64,000 nucleotides of DNA, from assembly GCA_015056085.1 (NCBI GenBank), contig SVHA01000002.1, positions 178,525-242,524 on the forward strand, given 5' to 3'. Source of the stretch: Clostridiales bacterium (GTDB lineage: Bacteria; Bacillota; Clostridia; Christensenellales; Aristaeellaceae). Numbering within the stretch: position 1 is the stretch's first letter; each line of letters opens with the position of its first letter. Below the pieces are notes generated by a model. It was not told where the DNA came from. It was given only the letters and a program-made list of their open reading frames with translations, and made no database searches. A program made the translations under genes and the position numbers. Shown here piece after piece: positions 16,831 through 25,350 of the stretch.

Positions 16831-17178
16831 ATGGCACGTATTAAGAGAGCTGTCAACGCTCTGAAGAAGCGCCGCAAGGTCATGAAGCTGGCCAAGGGCT
16901 ACTGGGGTGCAAAGTCCAAGCAGTACCGCGCCGCTACCGAGCAGGTCGCCCGTTCCCTTCGTTATGCCTACATTGGCCGCAAGCTGCGTAAGCGTGATTT
17001 CCGCTCCCTGTGGATCACCCGTATCAACGCCGCTGCCCGCCTGAACGGCATGAGCTACTCCACCTTCATCAACGGCCTGAAGAAGCACAATGTGGAAGTC
17101 AACCGCAAGATGCTGGCTGACCTGGCTGTGAATGATCCCGCCGCTTTCGCTGCGCTGGTGGAAGTCGCCAAGGCGTAA
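16831..17178 (+). CDS. rplT: 50S ribosomal protein L20
   Basis: A 115-residue 23S rRNA-binding assembly protein, starting [20 protein letters not shown], with the family motif [11 protein letters not shown] and C-terminal domain including [11 protein letters not shown]. In Bacillus L20 is the repressor that promotes termination in the infC leader. The terminator in this operon's leader suggests the same feedback. Followed by a strong terminator. Confidence 0.97.
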   Translation: MARIKRAVNALKKRRKVMKLAKGYWGAKSKQYRAATEQVARSLRYAYIGRKLRKRDFRSLWITRINAAARLNGMSYSTFINGLKKHNVEVNRKMLADLAVNDPAAFAALVEVAKA

Positions 17179-17208
17179 GCCAAAACAAGGGTAGACCCTT
17201 GATGCATT

Positions 17209-17241
17209 CCCCTGAAGCCTTAGGGTTTCAGGGGAATTTTT
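17209..17241 (+). terminator. Terminator of infC-rpmI-rplT
   Basis: CCCCTGAA pairs with TTTCAGGGG, followed by AATTTTTG. Repeat cluster R4 begins on the next bases. Confidence 0.85.
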
Positions 17242-17312
17242 GTGTGGGGCTCTGCCCCACACCCCGGCAGAGGCTCCGCCCCTGCACCCTATGCGGGGCT
17301 TTGCCCCGCACC

Positions 17313-17421
17313 CCACCAAAGGGCTTTGCCCTTTGGAAACCCACCAGGGGCTTTGCCCTTTGGAAACCCACCAGGGGCTTTGCCCTTTGGAAACCCACCA
17401 GGGGCTTTGCCCCTGGACCCC
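17313..17421. repeat. 27-bp tandem array with hybrid hairpin arms
   Basis: Units at 17313-17340 (28 bp), 17341-17367, 17368-17394 and 17395-17421. The first unit pairs CCAAAGGGC with GCCCTTTGG and the last pairs CCAGGGGC with GCCCCTGG. The two middle units join the left arm of one to the right arm of the other, so their stems mispair, as expected from slippage or recombination between variants. Confidence 0.85.
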
Positions 17422-18077
17422 TTTTGCGGGGCGTTGCCCCGCACCCCAATCGGGGGCGCTGCCCCCAACACCCCCGCAAGGGCCATTGGCCCTTGACCCA
17501 TCACCCGGAAATCCTGATGGATTTCCGGGGTGTTTTGTTTTGGGATAGTCTTAAGGATTTGACTTGTCTTTGCTGGGAGAACCAGGGGGCTTTCCGATCG
17601 CCCCCTGGACCCCTTCGGCTTGCCCCCTGCCAGCAATTTTGAGCAAGCACAAAGGAAATGACGTTCCCATTATTAACAGGCTAATATTCTTTCATCCGAA
17701 GGGGGCCCGAAGGTTTCCAAAGGGCGATCGAAAAGCCCTTTGGTCGCCCGTGAGGGCGAAACCTTACCTTGGACAAAAGACTGTCCCAAATCTAATACGA
17801 TACCTGTTTCACTGCTTGCCGCAACAACCAGGGGGCTTTCCGATCGCCCCCTGGACCCCTTCGGAGTCCCCTCCGATGATAGTTATCCGAACAATAAACA
17901 AAGGAAAATCCCCCTCAATAAAAATCCCCCAAGCCCGTCAGGGCTTGGGGTGATGGGTCAAGGGCCAATGGCCCTTGCGGGGTGCAGGGGCGGAGCCCCT
18001 GCCGGGGTGTGGGGCGGCGCCCCACATAGGGGTGTCGGGGGCAGCGCCCCCGACTGGGTTTCCAAAGGCAAAGCCCT

Positions 18078-18300
18078 TTGCAGACTGTCAAAAAACCTCG
18101 GATGGCGTCGGAGGGCTCGCAAGCCCTTCGACTTTAGATCGAAAATCGGCGACATGCGCGGCGATTTTCGCGCGATTTTGCTTGCAAAATCGCTTCCTTA
18201 CACGAACGAACGGCCGGGAGGGGCGCTTTAGCGACCCGACCAGTGAGTGAGTGCAAAACTCGAAAAAGTGCCAAAGCACTTTTTCGACACCCTGCAAAGG
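18078..18300. repeat. Cluster of AT-richer hairpins, different from the other repeats
   Basis: It contains GAGGGCT with AAGCCCTTC, CGATTTTG with CAAAATCG around a CTTG loop, GGCGC with GCGACC-like arms, and AAAAAGTGC with GCACTTTTT. Base composition and motifs differ from modules A-C, so it may be a separate element or a remnant of an old gene. No coding frame was recognised. Confidence 0.6.
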
Positions 18301-18314
18301 GCAAAGCCCTTTGG

Positions 18315-18584
18315 TCACTTCCCGACTTTTTGCATGAACTTGATGGTGCCAAAGAAGAGAATCAGTACCAGAAACACGCCCGCCAGACCGCCAGCGGTCA
18401 CAATCAGCCCCTTGGTCAGCAGGGGCAGATCGGTCATGTCGGTTTCGGCGGTTTCGGTCACTTCCGCCACGGGGGCGTCAGCGGCGCTGATATTGCTGAT
18501 GTCGGAGGTATCAGCGGCGTCGTCGGCAAAGGCCACGCAGCACAGCGACAGAATCATCAGGAGAATGGCAATGAACTTTTTCAT
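18315..18584 (-). CDS. Small single-TM protein, likely decarboxylase gamma subunit
   Basis: An 89-residue protein with a hydrophobic N-terminus (1-20, signal peptide or first TM), an acidic Asp/Ser/Thr/Glu-rich spacer (21-52) and one clear TM helix (about 58-80) with a short basic tail. This size and topology, and its position 22 bases after oadB, fit the OadG-like gamma subunit of sodium-translocating decarboxylases, although sequence identity in this family is too low to prove it. ATG 18584 follows AAGGAG. The stop codon abuts a repeat hairpin. Confidence 0.6.
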   Translation of the reverse strand: MKKFIAILLMILSLCCVAFADDAADTSDISNISAADAPVAEVTETAETDMTDLPLLTKGLIVTAGGLAGVFLVLILFFGTIKFMQKVGK

Positions 18585-18606
18585 GATATCAATACTCCTT
18601 TCAGGT

Positions 18607-19818
18607 TCAGCCGCCCAGCAGCATGGACACCAGAGAAATCACCATGCCGCCAGCCACGATGGAGCCCAGCTGGCCGGACACATTGGCGCTGGTGGACTGC
18701 ATCAGGATGAAGTTGGAAGGATCCTCCTTCAGGGCCATCTTGGCGATGACGCGGGAGGACATGGGGAAGGCGGAAATGCCCGCAGCGCCGATCATGGGGT
18801 TGATCTTCTTTTTGCGGAAGAGGTTGAGGAACTTGGCGAAAAGCACGCCGCCGGCCGTATCGAAGATGAAGGCGAACAGCCCCAGCAGCAGAATCAGCGC
18901 CGTGGTGGGATGGAGGAATTTATCCGCCACCATGGTGCCGCCCACGGTGATGCCCAGCACGATCGTGACCAGGTTGGCCAGTTCATTCTGAGCGGTCTTG
19001 GAGAGGCGCTCCAGTACGCCGCATTCACGGATCAGGTTGCCGAACATGAGGGAACCTACCAGGGGCGCGCTCATGGGCACGATGATGCCGGCAACAATGG
19101 TCACGATGATGGGGAAGAGGATCAGGGTCAGCTTGGAGCAGCGATCCTCCTGGTAATCCATGCGGATCATGCGTTCCTTTCGGGTGGTCAGCGCCTTGAT
19201 CACCGGAGGCTGAATGACGGGCACCAGAGCCATGTAGCTGTAGGCAGCCACGGAGATGGGACCCATGTAGTCCTTCAGATCAAAGTGATTGGCGACGTAC
19301 AGGGTGGTGGGGCCGTCGGCGGCGCCGATAATGCCGATGGCGGAAGCAAGCTTGAGTACCATGTTGGTGTCGCCCTCAGCCACCAGACCGGGAATCAGGG
19401 GCAGCAACACCAGAGACAGCAGGAAGGTCATGAAGATGCCGAACTGGGCAGCGGCGCCGAAGAAGATCATGGAAGGATCCTTCAAAAGGGGAGAGAAGTC
19501 AATCATGGCGCCCACGGCGATGAAGATCAGCACGGGGAAGAGCTCGTTGGCAATGCCGGCATTGAACAGCACGGACAGGAAGCCGCTCTCGCCCAGCACG
19601 GAGGGGGCGGAAGTGCCGCTGACGGCGTCAATGATGGGGGGCAGGTTGGCCAGAATGCAGCCAAAGCCGATGGGCAGAAGCAGCGTGGGCTCGTAGTCCT
19701 TCTTGATGGCCAGATAAATCAGCACACCGGCAATGACGAACATGGCCAGCGTCTTGAGGCCTTCGACGCTGCACAGATACACAACGCCGGAGAACAGTTC
19801 GGAAAGAATCTGTTGCAT
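18607..19818 (-). CDS. oadB: Sodium-translocating decarboxylase beta subunit
   Basis: A 403-residue integral membrane protein of the OadB/GcdB/MmdB family, which couples decarboxylation of biotin-bound CO2 to sodium export. About ten hydrophobic segments are visible. The conserved Asp region reads IGAADGPTTLYVA (near residue 172-184) and the family segments GFGCILANLP and VGGTMVADKFLHP are present. No alpha (carboxyltransferase) or biotin carrier gene is in the window, so the substrate (oxaloacetate, methylmalonyl-CoA or glutaconyl-CoA) cannot be told. It lies 35 bases after pfkA. Confidence 0.9.
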   Translation of the reverse strand: MQQILSELFSGVVYLCSVEGLKTLAMFVIAGVLIYLAIKKDYEPTLLLPIGFGCILANLPPIIDAVSGTSAPSVLGESGFLSVLFNAGIANELFPVLIFIAVGAMIDFSPLLKDPSMIFFGAAAQFGIFMTFLLSLVLLPLIPGLVAEGDTNMVLKLASAIGIIGAADGPTTLYVANHFDLKDYMGPISVAAYSYMALVPVIQPPVIKALTTRKERMIRMDYQEDRCSKLTLILFPIIVTIVAGIIVPMSAPLVGSLMFGNLIRECGVLERLSKTAQNELANLVTIVLGITVGGTMVADKFLHPTTALILLLGLFAFIFDTAGGVLFAKFLNLFRKKKINPMIGAAGISAFPMSSRVIAKMALKEDPSNFILMQSTSANVSGQLGSIVAGGMVISLVSMLLGG

Positions 19819-19853
19819 GACGGATTTCCTTTCTGAAGTGAGTGGTTGATGGC

Positions 19854-20921
19854 TTACTTGCCGATGTGGATGTCGTTGACCAGGTTGTACAGGTCACGGC
19901 GGAATTCCCGCTTGGTCTTGAGGGCTTCTTCAATGGGCATATGGAAGACCTGGCCCTTGCGCACGCCGATGACCTGATTGCTCATGCCGTCGTGCAGCAG
20001 CTTCACCGCCAGATGGCCGGCCTCAAAGGCAAAGGCGCTGTCGGCAGCCACGGGCATGGCGCCGCGCTGGGTGTAGCCCACCACGGTGGAACGGACTTCC
20101 GCATTGCCGCACTTACGCTTGATGACGGAAGCCAGGCGGTTGGCGCTCATGGGCTCGCCTTCAAAGCACTGCTTGCCGTTCTGGGTCAGGAAGGTGTACA
20201 TATCGAAGGGCTCCATGGAATCCCAGCAGCCTTCGGCAACCACGATGGTGGCACGGGAGTTGCCCTTGATGAGCTGCTTGTTCATGCGGGCAGCCACTTC
20301 ATCAATGGACCACGGCACTTCGGGCACCAGCACGATCTCAGCGCCGGTGGCACAGGCGGCCTTCAGGGCCAGATCGCCGCAGTGGCGGCCCATGCATTCC
20401 ACCACGTGAGGCCTGTCATGGCTGCGGGAGGTGGCACGGATGGAACGGATGGCGTCGGTGCAGACCTGGGCGGCGGTTTCATAGCCCAGGGTCATTTCCG
20501 TGTAGGCCAGGTCGTTGTCGATGGTGCCGGGGATGCCGATGCAGGGGATGCCCAGTTCGCACAGGCGCATGGCGCCCTGGAAGGAACCGTCGCCGCCGAT
20601 GATCACCAGGCCGTCAATGCCCATGCCCCGCAGGGTGGACACAGCCACTTCACGCCACTGGGGATCCTTGAATTCGTCGCAGCGGGCGGTGCGCAGATAG
20701 GTGCCGGGCTGGTCGGCAATGTCCAGGATGGTGTCCAGCTGCAGTTCCTGCAGGTCCTCGGTGATGCTGGTGGACTTGCGCAGCAGGCCGTTATAGCCGC
20801 GCTTGATGCCCACCAGGGGCAGGCCGAAGCGGGCTGCGTTCTTGGCAACGGACATGATGGCCGCATTCATGCCGGGGGCGTCGCCGCCGGAAGTCAGTAC
20901 GCCGATCTTTCTCATGCTCAT
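19854..20921 (-). CDS. pfkA: 6-phosphofructokinase, ATP-dependent
   Basis: Phosphorylates fructose 6-phosphate to the 1,6-bisphosphate in glycolysis. The 355-residue protein shows LTSGGDAPGMNAAI (ATP loop), GGDGSFQGA with the glycine typical of ATP rather than pyrophosphate users, and GTIDND containing the catalytic aspartate. ATG 20921 follows AAAGGAG with an 8-base spacer; the longer frame from 21020 is the leader. About 35 residues longer than the 320-residue Escherichia coli enzyme. Transcribed toward oadB. Confidence 0.93.
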   Translation of the reverse strand: MSMRKIGVLTSGGDAPGMNAAIMSVAKNAARFGLPLVGIKRGYNGLLRKSTSITEDLQELQLDTILDIADQPGTYLRTARCDEFKDPQWREVAVSTLRGMGIDGLVIIGGDGSFQGAMRLCELGIPCIGIPGTIDNDLAYTEMTLGYETAAQVCTDAIRSIRATSRSHDRPHVVECMGRHCGDLALKAACATGAEIVLVPEVPWSIDEVAARMNKQLIKGNSRATIVVAEGCWDSMEPFDMYTFLTQNGKQCFEGEPMSANRLASVIKRKCGNAEVRSTVVGYTQRGAMPVAADSAFAFEAGHLAVKLLHDGMSNQVIGVRKGQVFHMPIEEALKTKREFRRDLYNLVNDIHIGK

Positions 20922-21139
20922 GTTGGTCGCTCCTTTGGAATCCCGGTTGGGGGATAAGTGATGCGTTTTGTATGCTCCAACTCCCAGTATATCACAATTC
21001 TTAAAAAGAAAAAAGGTCAAATTGCTTAAAGATGCAAAGAAATTGTACCGCAGGGTACAGTAATGAAGAAAAATTCGCCTTTGAAGCGGGCAGGGGAGGA
21101 AAAAAGAGGAAAATAACCGGGGAAAATTTGAAAAAACCG

Positions 21140-21168
21140 TTTACAAACAGGCGAATATCTGCTACAAT
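21140..21168 (+). promoter_or_regulatory. Sigma-A promoter of rpsO
   Basis: TTTACA (21140-21145), 17-base spacer, TACAAT (21163-21168). It leaves a leader of about 95 bases. The rest of the 350-base gap (20922-21270) also carries the pfkA start region. Confidence 0.8.
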
Positions 21169-21270
21169 AACCGATGGGTTTCAGAACCGATGACGCGGGC
21201 TGCCGATCACTCCGACGGCGCACTGCGTGATTCGGCGATTACCTGAGAAAATTTTAGGAGGAACAAAACC

Positions 21271-21525
21271 ATGACCAAGTCTGAAATCATTGCTGCCTAC
21301 GCTCAGCACGAAGGCGACACCGGCTCCCCCGAGGTGCAGATCGCTCTGCTGACCGATCGCATCAATCACCTCAACGAGCACCTGAAGCTCAACAAGAATG
21401 ACCACCACTCCAACCGTGGTCTGCTGCTGATGGTCGGCCGTCGTCGTGGTCTGCTGGAGTACCTGAAGAAGACCGACATCGAGCGCTACCGCGCCCTGAT
21501 CGCCAAGCTGAACCTGCGCAAGTAA
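21271..21525 (+). CDS. rpsO: 30S ribosomal protein S15
   Basis: An 84-residue primary 16S rRNA-binding protein beginning [20 protein letters not shown], with the [10 protein letters not shown] and [11 protein letters not shown] motifs. ATG 21271 follows AGGAGG. Upstream of pnp as in many bacteria, with 244 bases between them holding a strong hairpin. Confidence 0.97.
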   Translation: MTKSEIIAAYAQHEGDTGSPEVQIALLTDRINHLNEHLKLNKNDHHSNRGLLLMVGRRRGLLEYLKKTDIERYRALIAKLNLRK

Positions 21526-21608
21526 TTGCCAGTGCTTCCGGTACAGGCTGGGTGAGTCTGCCGCAGGGGGACACCCTTGTGCAAGCAGCAAAGCAACAGC
21601 ACATGCAG

Positions 21609-21646
21609 GGCCGCCGGATGGGGGAGAAAGTTCCCCGCCGGCGGCC
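21609..21646 (+). promoter_or_regulatory. Strong hairpin between rpsO and pnp
   Basis: GGCCGCCGG pairs with CCGGCGGCC and an inner GGGG with CCCC, with about 10 loop bases. There is no following U-run, so it is unlikely to be a simple terminator. In Escherichia coli a hairpin at this position is cut by RNase III and is the site of PNPase autocontrol; similarity here is positional only. Confidence 0.6.
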
Positions 21647-21769
21647 TTTGCAGAGAATGTAAACAAGCATGGGGGATGTTATCCCTTGAAAATCCCTGTG
21701 GGGTTTTCATATGATAGCATCTCCCGGCGGCCAGGGGCGCCTTGCCCCGTGACATAAAAGGAGAGTAAC

Positions 21770-23926
21770 ATGGCTAACAAAGTGTATAGCATGGACCTGG
21801 CGGGTCTGCCGCTGACGCTGGAATTCGGCAAGTACTGCGAGCAGGCTGCCGGCAGCGTGTGGGTGCATCTGGGCGAGACCGTCGTGATGGTCAACGCCAC
21901 CATGTCCCCCACCCCCCGTCCCGGCGTGGACTTCTTCCCTCTGGCTGTGGATGTGGAAGAAAAGCAGTACTCCGTGGGCAAGATCCCCGGCGGCTTCATC
22001 AAGCGTGAAGGCCGTCCCACCGAGAAGGCGACCCTGACCTGCCGCCTGATCGACCGCCCCCTGCGTCCCCTGTTCCCCAAGGGAATGCGTAACGACGTGC
22101 AGGTGGTGGCCACCGTCCTGTCCGTGGACAAGGACATTCCCCCGGAAATCCCTGCCATGATCGGTTCCTCCATCGCCCTGTCCGTCAGCGAAATCCCGTG
22201 GGGCGGCCCCACCGGTTCCGTGGTGGTGGGTCTGGTGGACGGCGAATTCGTCATCTGCCCCAACGAGGAGCAGCGTCAGAAGTCCAAGATGCATCTGACT
22301 GTGTCCGGCACCCGCGATGCTGTGCTGATGGTGGAAGCCGGCGCCAAGGAAGTTTCCGAAGAAGTGATGCTGGACGCCATCATGTTCGCTCACGAGGAAA
22401 TCAAGAAGATCATCGCCTTCCAGGATCAGATCATCGCTGAAATCGGCAAGGCGAAGGTGGAAGTGCCCCTGCAGGTGACCGGCGACGACGTCAAGGCCGC
22501 CGTGCGGGAATTCGCCTATGACAAGTGCGTCTGGGTGTTTGATACCGTAGAGCGTGAAGAGCGCCAGAACCGTGAAGCTCAGGTCAAGGCCGAAACCGTG
22601 GCTGCCCTGGCGGAACAGTTCCCCGGCCGTGAAGGCGAGATCGGCGATGCGCTGTATTACCTGAACAAGGAAATCATGCGCAAGAAGATCATCGAGCAGG
22701 GCGTCCGTCCTGACGGTCGTGGCGTGACCGAAGTCCGTCCCATCTGGTGCGAAGTGGGCGTGCTGCCCCGTGTGCATGGCTCTGCCGTGTTCACCCGTGG
22801 CCAGACCCAGGCCCTCACCGTGACCACCCTGGGCTCCACCAGCGAGGGTCAGATTCTGGACGGCCTGTCCAACGAGGACTTCAAGCGCTACATCCATCAT
22901 TACAACATGCCCCCCTATGCCACCGGCGAGGCGGGCCGCCTCAAGAGCCCCGGCCGTCGAGAGATCGGCCACGGCGCTCTGGCCGAGCGTGCGCTGGAAC
23001 CCGTCATTCCCTCTGAGGAAGAGTTCCCCTATGCGCTGCGCCTGGTGAGCGAAATCCTGTCCTCCAACGGCTCCTCCTCCATGGCGTCCGTGTGCGGCTC
23101 CACCCTGTCCCTGATGGACGCCGGTGTGCCGATCCACGCTCCCATCGCCGGTGTGGCCATGGGTCTGATCAAGGATGCGGAGTCCGGCAAGGTGGCTGTG
23201 CTGACCGATATCCAGGGCCTGGAAGACTTCCTGGGCGACATGGACTTCAAGGTGGCCGGCTCCATGAACGGCATCACCGCCATCCAGATGGATATCAAGA
23301 TTGCCGGCATTGACCGTGCCATCCTCAAGCAGGCGCTGGCGCAGGCTCTGCAGGGCCGTCTGCACATCCTGGGCATCATGCTGGAGACCCTGGGTCAGCC
23401 CCGTGAGGAACTGTCCAAGTGGGCGCCCAAGATTGTCCGCTTCACCATCAACCCCGAAAAGATCCGCGAGGTTATCGGACCTGGTGGCAAGATGATCAAC
23501 AAGATCATTGCTGAGACCGGCGTCAAGATCGACATCGAAGACGATGGCCGCGTGTTCATTTCCACTCCCGACGCCGAGGCTGCCGCCAAGGCCCGCAAGA
23601 TCATCGAAGGCATTGCCAAGGATATCGAAGTGGGCGAGGTGTACACCGGCAAGGTGGTGCGCATCATGAACTTCGGCGCCTTCGTGGAACTGCTGCCCGG
23701 CAAGGACGGCATGATCCACATCTCCAAGCTGGACAACAAGCGTGTGGAGAAGGTGGAGGATGTGGTGAACATCGGCGACGAGCTGGAAGTGAAGGTCAAT
23801 GAGATCGACGCTCAGGGCCGTATCAACCTGATCCGCAACGACATCACCTACACCGCTTCCACTGAGGCTCCCCGCCGCAGCGAAGGCTTCCGTGCCCGTC
23901 CCCCCCGCCGTGACGGCCGGAACTAA
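21770..23926 (+). CDS. pnp: Polynucleotide phosphorylase
   Basis: A 718-residue phosphorolytic 3-to-5 exoribonuclease of RNA turnover. Two RNase PH folds (about 1-220 and 300-550) flank an alpha-helical linker. The second core has the GRREIGHGALAERAL motif and the catalytic DxxxxD run near KVAVLTDIQGLED. KH (about 553-615, with GPGGKMINKI) and S1 (about 620-690, with GKVVRIMNFGAFVELL) follow, then a basic tail. ATG 21770 follows AAGGAGAG. Length is typical. Confidence 0.98.
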   Translation: MANKVYSMDLAGLPLTLEFGKYCEQAAGSVWVHLGETVVMVNATMSPTPRPGVDFFPLAVDVEEKQYSVGKIPGGFIKREGRPTEKATLTCRLIDRPLRPLFPKGMRNDVQVVATVLSVDKDIPPEIPAMIGSSIALSVSEIPWGGPTGSVVVGLVDGEFVICPNEEQRQKSKMHLTVSGTRDAVLMVEAGAKEVSEEVMLDAIMFAHEEIKKIIAFQDQIIAEIGKAKVEVPLQVTGDDVKAAVREFAYDKCVWVFDTVEREERQNREAQVKAETVAALAEQFPGREGEIGDALYYLNKEIMRKKIIEQGVRPDGRGVTEVRPIWCEVGVLPRVHGSAVFTRGQTQALTVTTLGSTSEGQILDGLSNEDFKRYIHHYNMPPYATGEAGRLKSPGRREIGHGALAERALEPVIPSEEEFPYALRLVSEILSSNGSSSMASVCGSTLSLMDAGVPIHAPIAGVAMGLIKDAESGKVAVLTDIQGLEDFLGDMDFKVAGSMNGITAIQMDIKIAGIDRAILKQALAQALQGRLHILGIMLETLGQPREELSKWAPKIVRFTINPEKIREVIGPGGKMINKIIAETGVKIDIEDDGRVFISTPDAEAAAKARKIIEGIAKDIEVGEVYTGKVVRIMNFGAFVELLPGKDGMIHISKLDNKRVEKVEDVVNIGDELEVKVNEIDAQGRINLIRNDITYTASTEAPRRSEGFRARPPRRDGRN

Positions 23927-23963
23927 TCTGGCAATATATCCCTGACCTTGCGTCAGGACAAGG

Positions 23964-24003
23964 AAATTCGCAAAAGTCCACATTCTGGGCTTTTGCGAAT
24001 TTT
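23964..24003 (+). terminator. Terminator of rpsO-pnp
   Basis: AAATTCGCAAAAG pairs with CTTTTGCGAATTT around a 13-base loop and ends in a T-rich tail. Confidence 0.85.
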
Positions 24004-24084
24004 CACATATCCGCCTTTGTGTGGGTATCAGAAAGGAAATATTCGGATACGATGATGGAAAACAGCAAGGGAGTCATCGGCTGT

Positions 24085-25323
24085 ATGCGGGATGAATTTG
24101 TTTTGACAAACGGCGTGCGGGTGGTGGGCGAAAGGCTGCCCTACCTTCGCACGGTGTCCATCGGCGTGTGGATGCACACAGGCTCCATGTTTGAACTGCC
24201 CGGAGAAAACGGCCTGTCTCACTTCATGGAGCACATGGTCTTCAAGGGCACGGAAAAGCGCACCGCAAGGCAGATCGCCGAGGAAATGGACGCTGTGGGC
24301 GGGCAGCTCAATGCCTTCACCGGCAAGGACTGCACCTGCTTTTACGCCAAGGTGATCGATGAAGACCTGCCTCTGGCGGCGGACATTCTCTCCGACCTGG
24401 TGATTCATGCCTCCCTGGACGAAAATGAAATGAACAAGGAGCGGGGCGTCATTCTGGAAGAGATCGCCATGGATGAGGATTCCCCCGAAGACATGGTGCA
24501 CGAACTGCTCAGCAAAGCCATGTTCGGCGCCCAGCCCCTGGGGATGCCCATTCTGGGCACGGCGGAACTCATCCGCAGTTATACCCGGCAAGACCTGGTG
24601 GATTTCAGGGCCAGGCACTATTTCCCCGCAGAAACGGTGATTGCGCTGGCGGGCAACTATGACGCTGAACAGGTCAGGGAAGTGCTGGAAGGCTGCTTTG
24701 GCGGCTGGAACAACCAGGGCGAAAAGAAAACGGCGCCCCCCTGCCATGTGCTGCAGGGACAAATGGCCCTGCGGGACAAGGACACCGAACAGATGCACCT
24801 GTGTCTGGGATTCCCCGGCACGGCCTACGGCAGCGATGACCTCTATCCCCAGGCGGCGCTGAACATCATTCTGGGCGGCGCCATGTCCTCTCGCCTGTTT
24901 CAGCGCATCCGGGAGGAACTGGGCATGGCCTATTCCATCTACACTTTCCCCAACACCTATCAGGATTGCGGCACCTTCGGCATCTATGCCGGCGTGTCGC
25001 CTCAAAACGGCGAGCGGGTACTTGGCGAAATCCGCCGGGAACTTGACAGGCTCGTAAAGGACGGCGTGACGGAAAAGGAATTCCGTGACGCCCGCCAGCA
25101 ACTCAGGTCCGGCTTCCTCATGGGGCTGGAAAGCCCCGGCAGCCGGATGCAGGCCATGGGCCGGCGGATGCTGCTGATGGGCAAGAGCGGCACGCCGGAA
25201 GAGACCATCAGCGCCATTGACAGCCTGACCATTCAGCAGGTGATGGACGCTGCCCGCCGTGTTTTGACCGTGCCCCCCTGTCTGGCAGCGGTGGGCAAGG
25301 GTGCAGAGAAACTGCATCTGTAA
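24085..25323 (+). CDS. M16-family zinc peptidase
   Basis: A 412-residue pitrilysin/processing-peptidase relative. The inverted zinc motif HFMEH (H46, E49, H50) and the downstream glutamate in GVILEEIAMDED are intact, and a second, inactive M16 domain fills the C-terminal half. I choose ATG 24085, 11 bases after GGGAG. It gives the usual family N-terminus LTNGVRVVGERLP. Two upstream ATGs (24052, 24055) are less likely. Follows pnp, as in other Firmicutes where this gene is called ymxG/mlpA. Confidence 0.92.
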   Translation: MRDEFVLTNGVRVVGERLPYLRTVSIGVWMHTGSMFELPGENGLSHFMEHMVFKGTEKRTARQIAEEMDAVGGQLNAFTGKDCTCFYAKVIDEDLPLAADILSDLVIHASLDENEMNKERGVILEEIAMDEDSPEDMVHELLSKAMFGAQPLGMPILGTAELIRSYTRQDLVDFRARHYFPAETVIALAGNYDAEQVREVLEGCFGGWNNQGEKKTAPPCHVLQGQMALRDKDTEQMHLCLGFPGTAYGSDDLYPQAALNIILGGAMSSRLFQRIREELGMAYSIYTFPNTYQDCGTFGIYAGVSPQNGERVLGEIRRELDRLVKDGVTEKEFRDARQQLRSGFLMGLESPGSRMQAMGRRMLLMGKSGTPEETISAIDSLTIQQVMDAARRVLTVPPCLAAVGKGAEKLHL

Positions 25324-25350
25324 CATGACCATGTACAGGGGAGGAAGGCA

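Larger units (their letters stand above)
17242..18314. repeat. Repeat cluster R4 of hairpin elements
   Basis: A gene-free kilobase between the rplT terminator and the decarboxylase gamma-like gene. It holds a short-hairpin cassette (17242-17529) with a 27-bp tandem array, three TTTCCGATC-loop hairpins or variants (17582-17608, 17717-17743, 17828-17854) and a second cassette (17927-18080). A differently built hairpin group follows (18078-18300). The final CAAAGGGC hairpin (18294-18314) touches the next stop codon. Confidence 0.9.

Noticed and set aside
5481..18314. Repeats as a CRISPR array
   Set aside because: Units are not separated by unique spacers of constant length, and no cas genes are present.
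20986..21020. pfkA promoter from TTGACC and TATACT
   Set aside because: The spacer would be 23 bases; other -35 positions are poor, so the promoter remains unidentified.
24019..24084. N-terminal extension of the M16 peptidase
   Set aside because: Starts upstream of ATG 24085 have poor SD spacing and give residues not found in the family.
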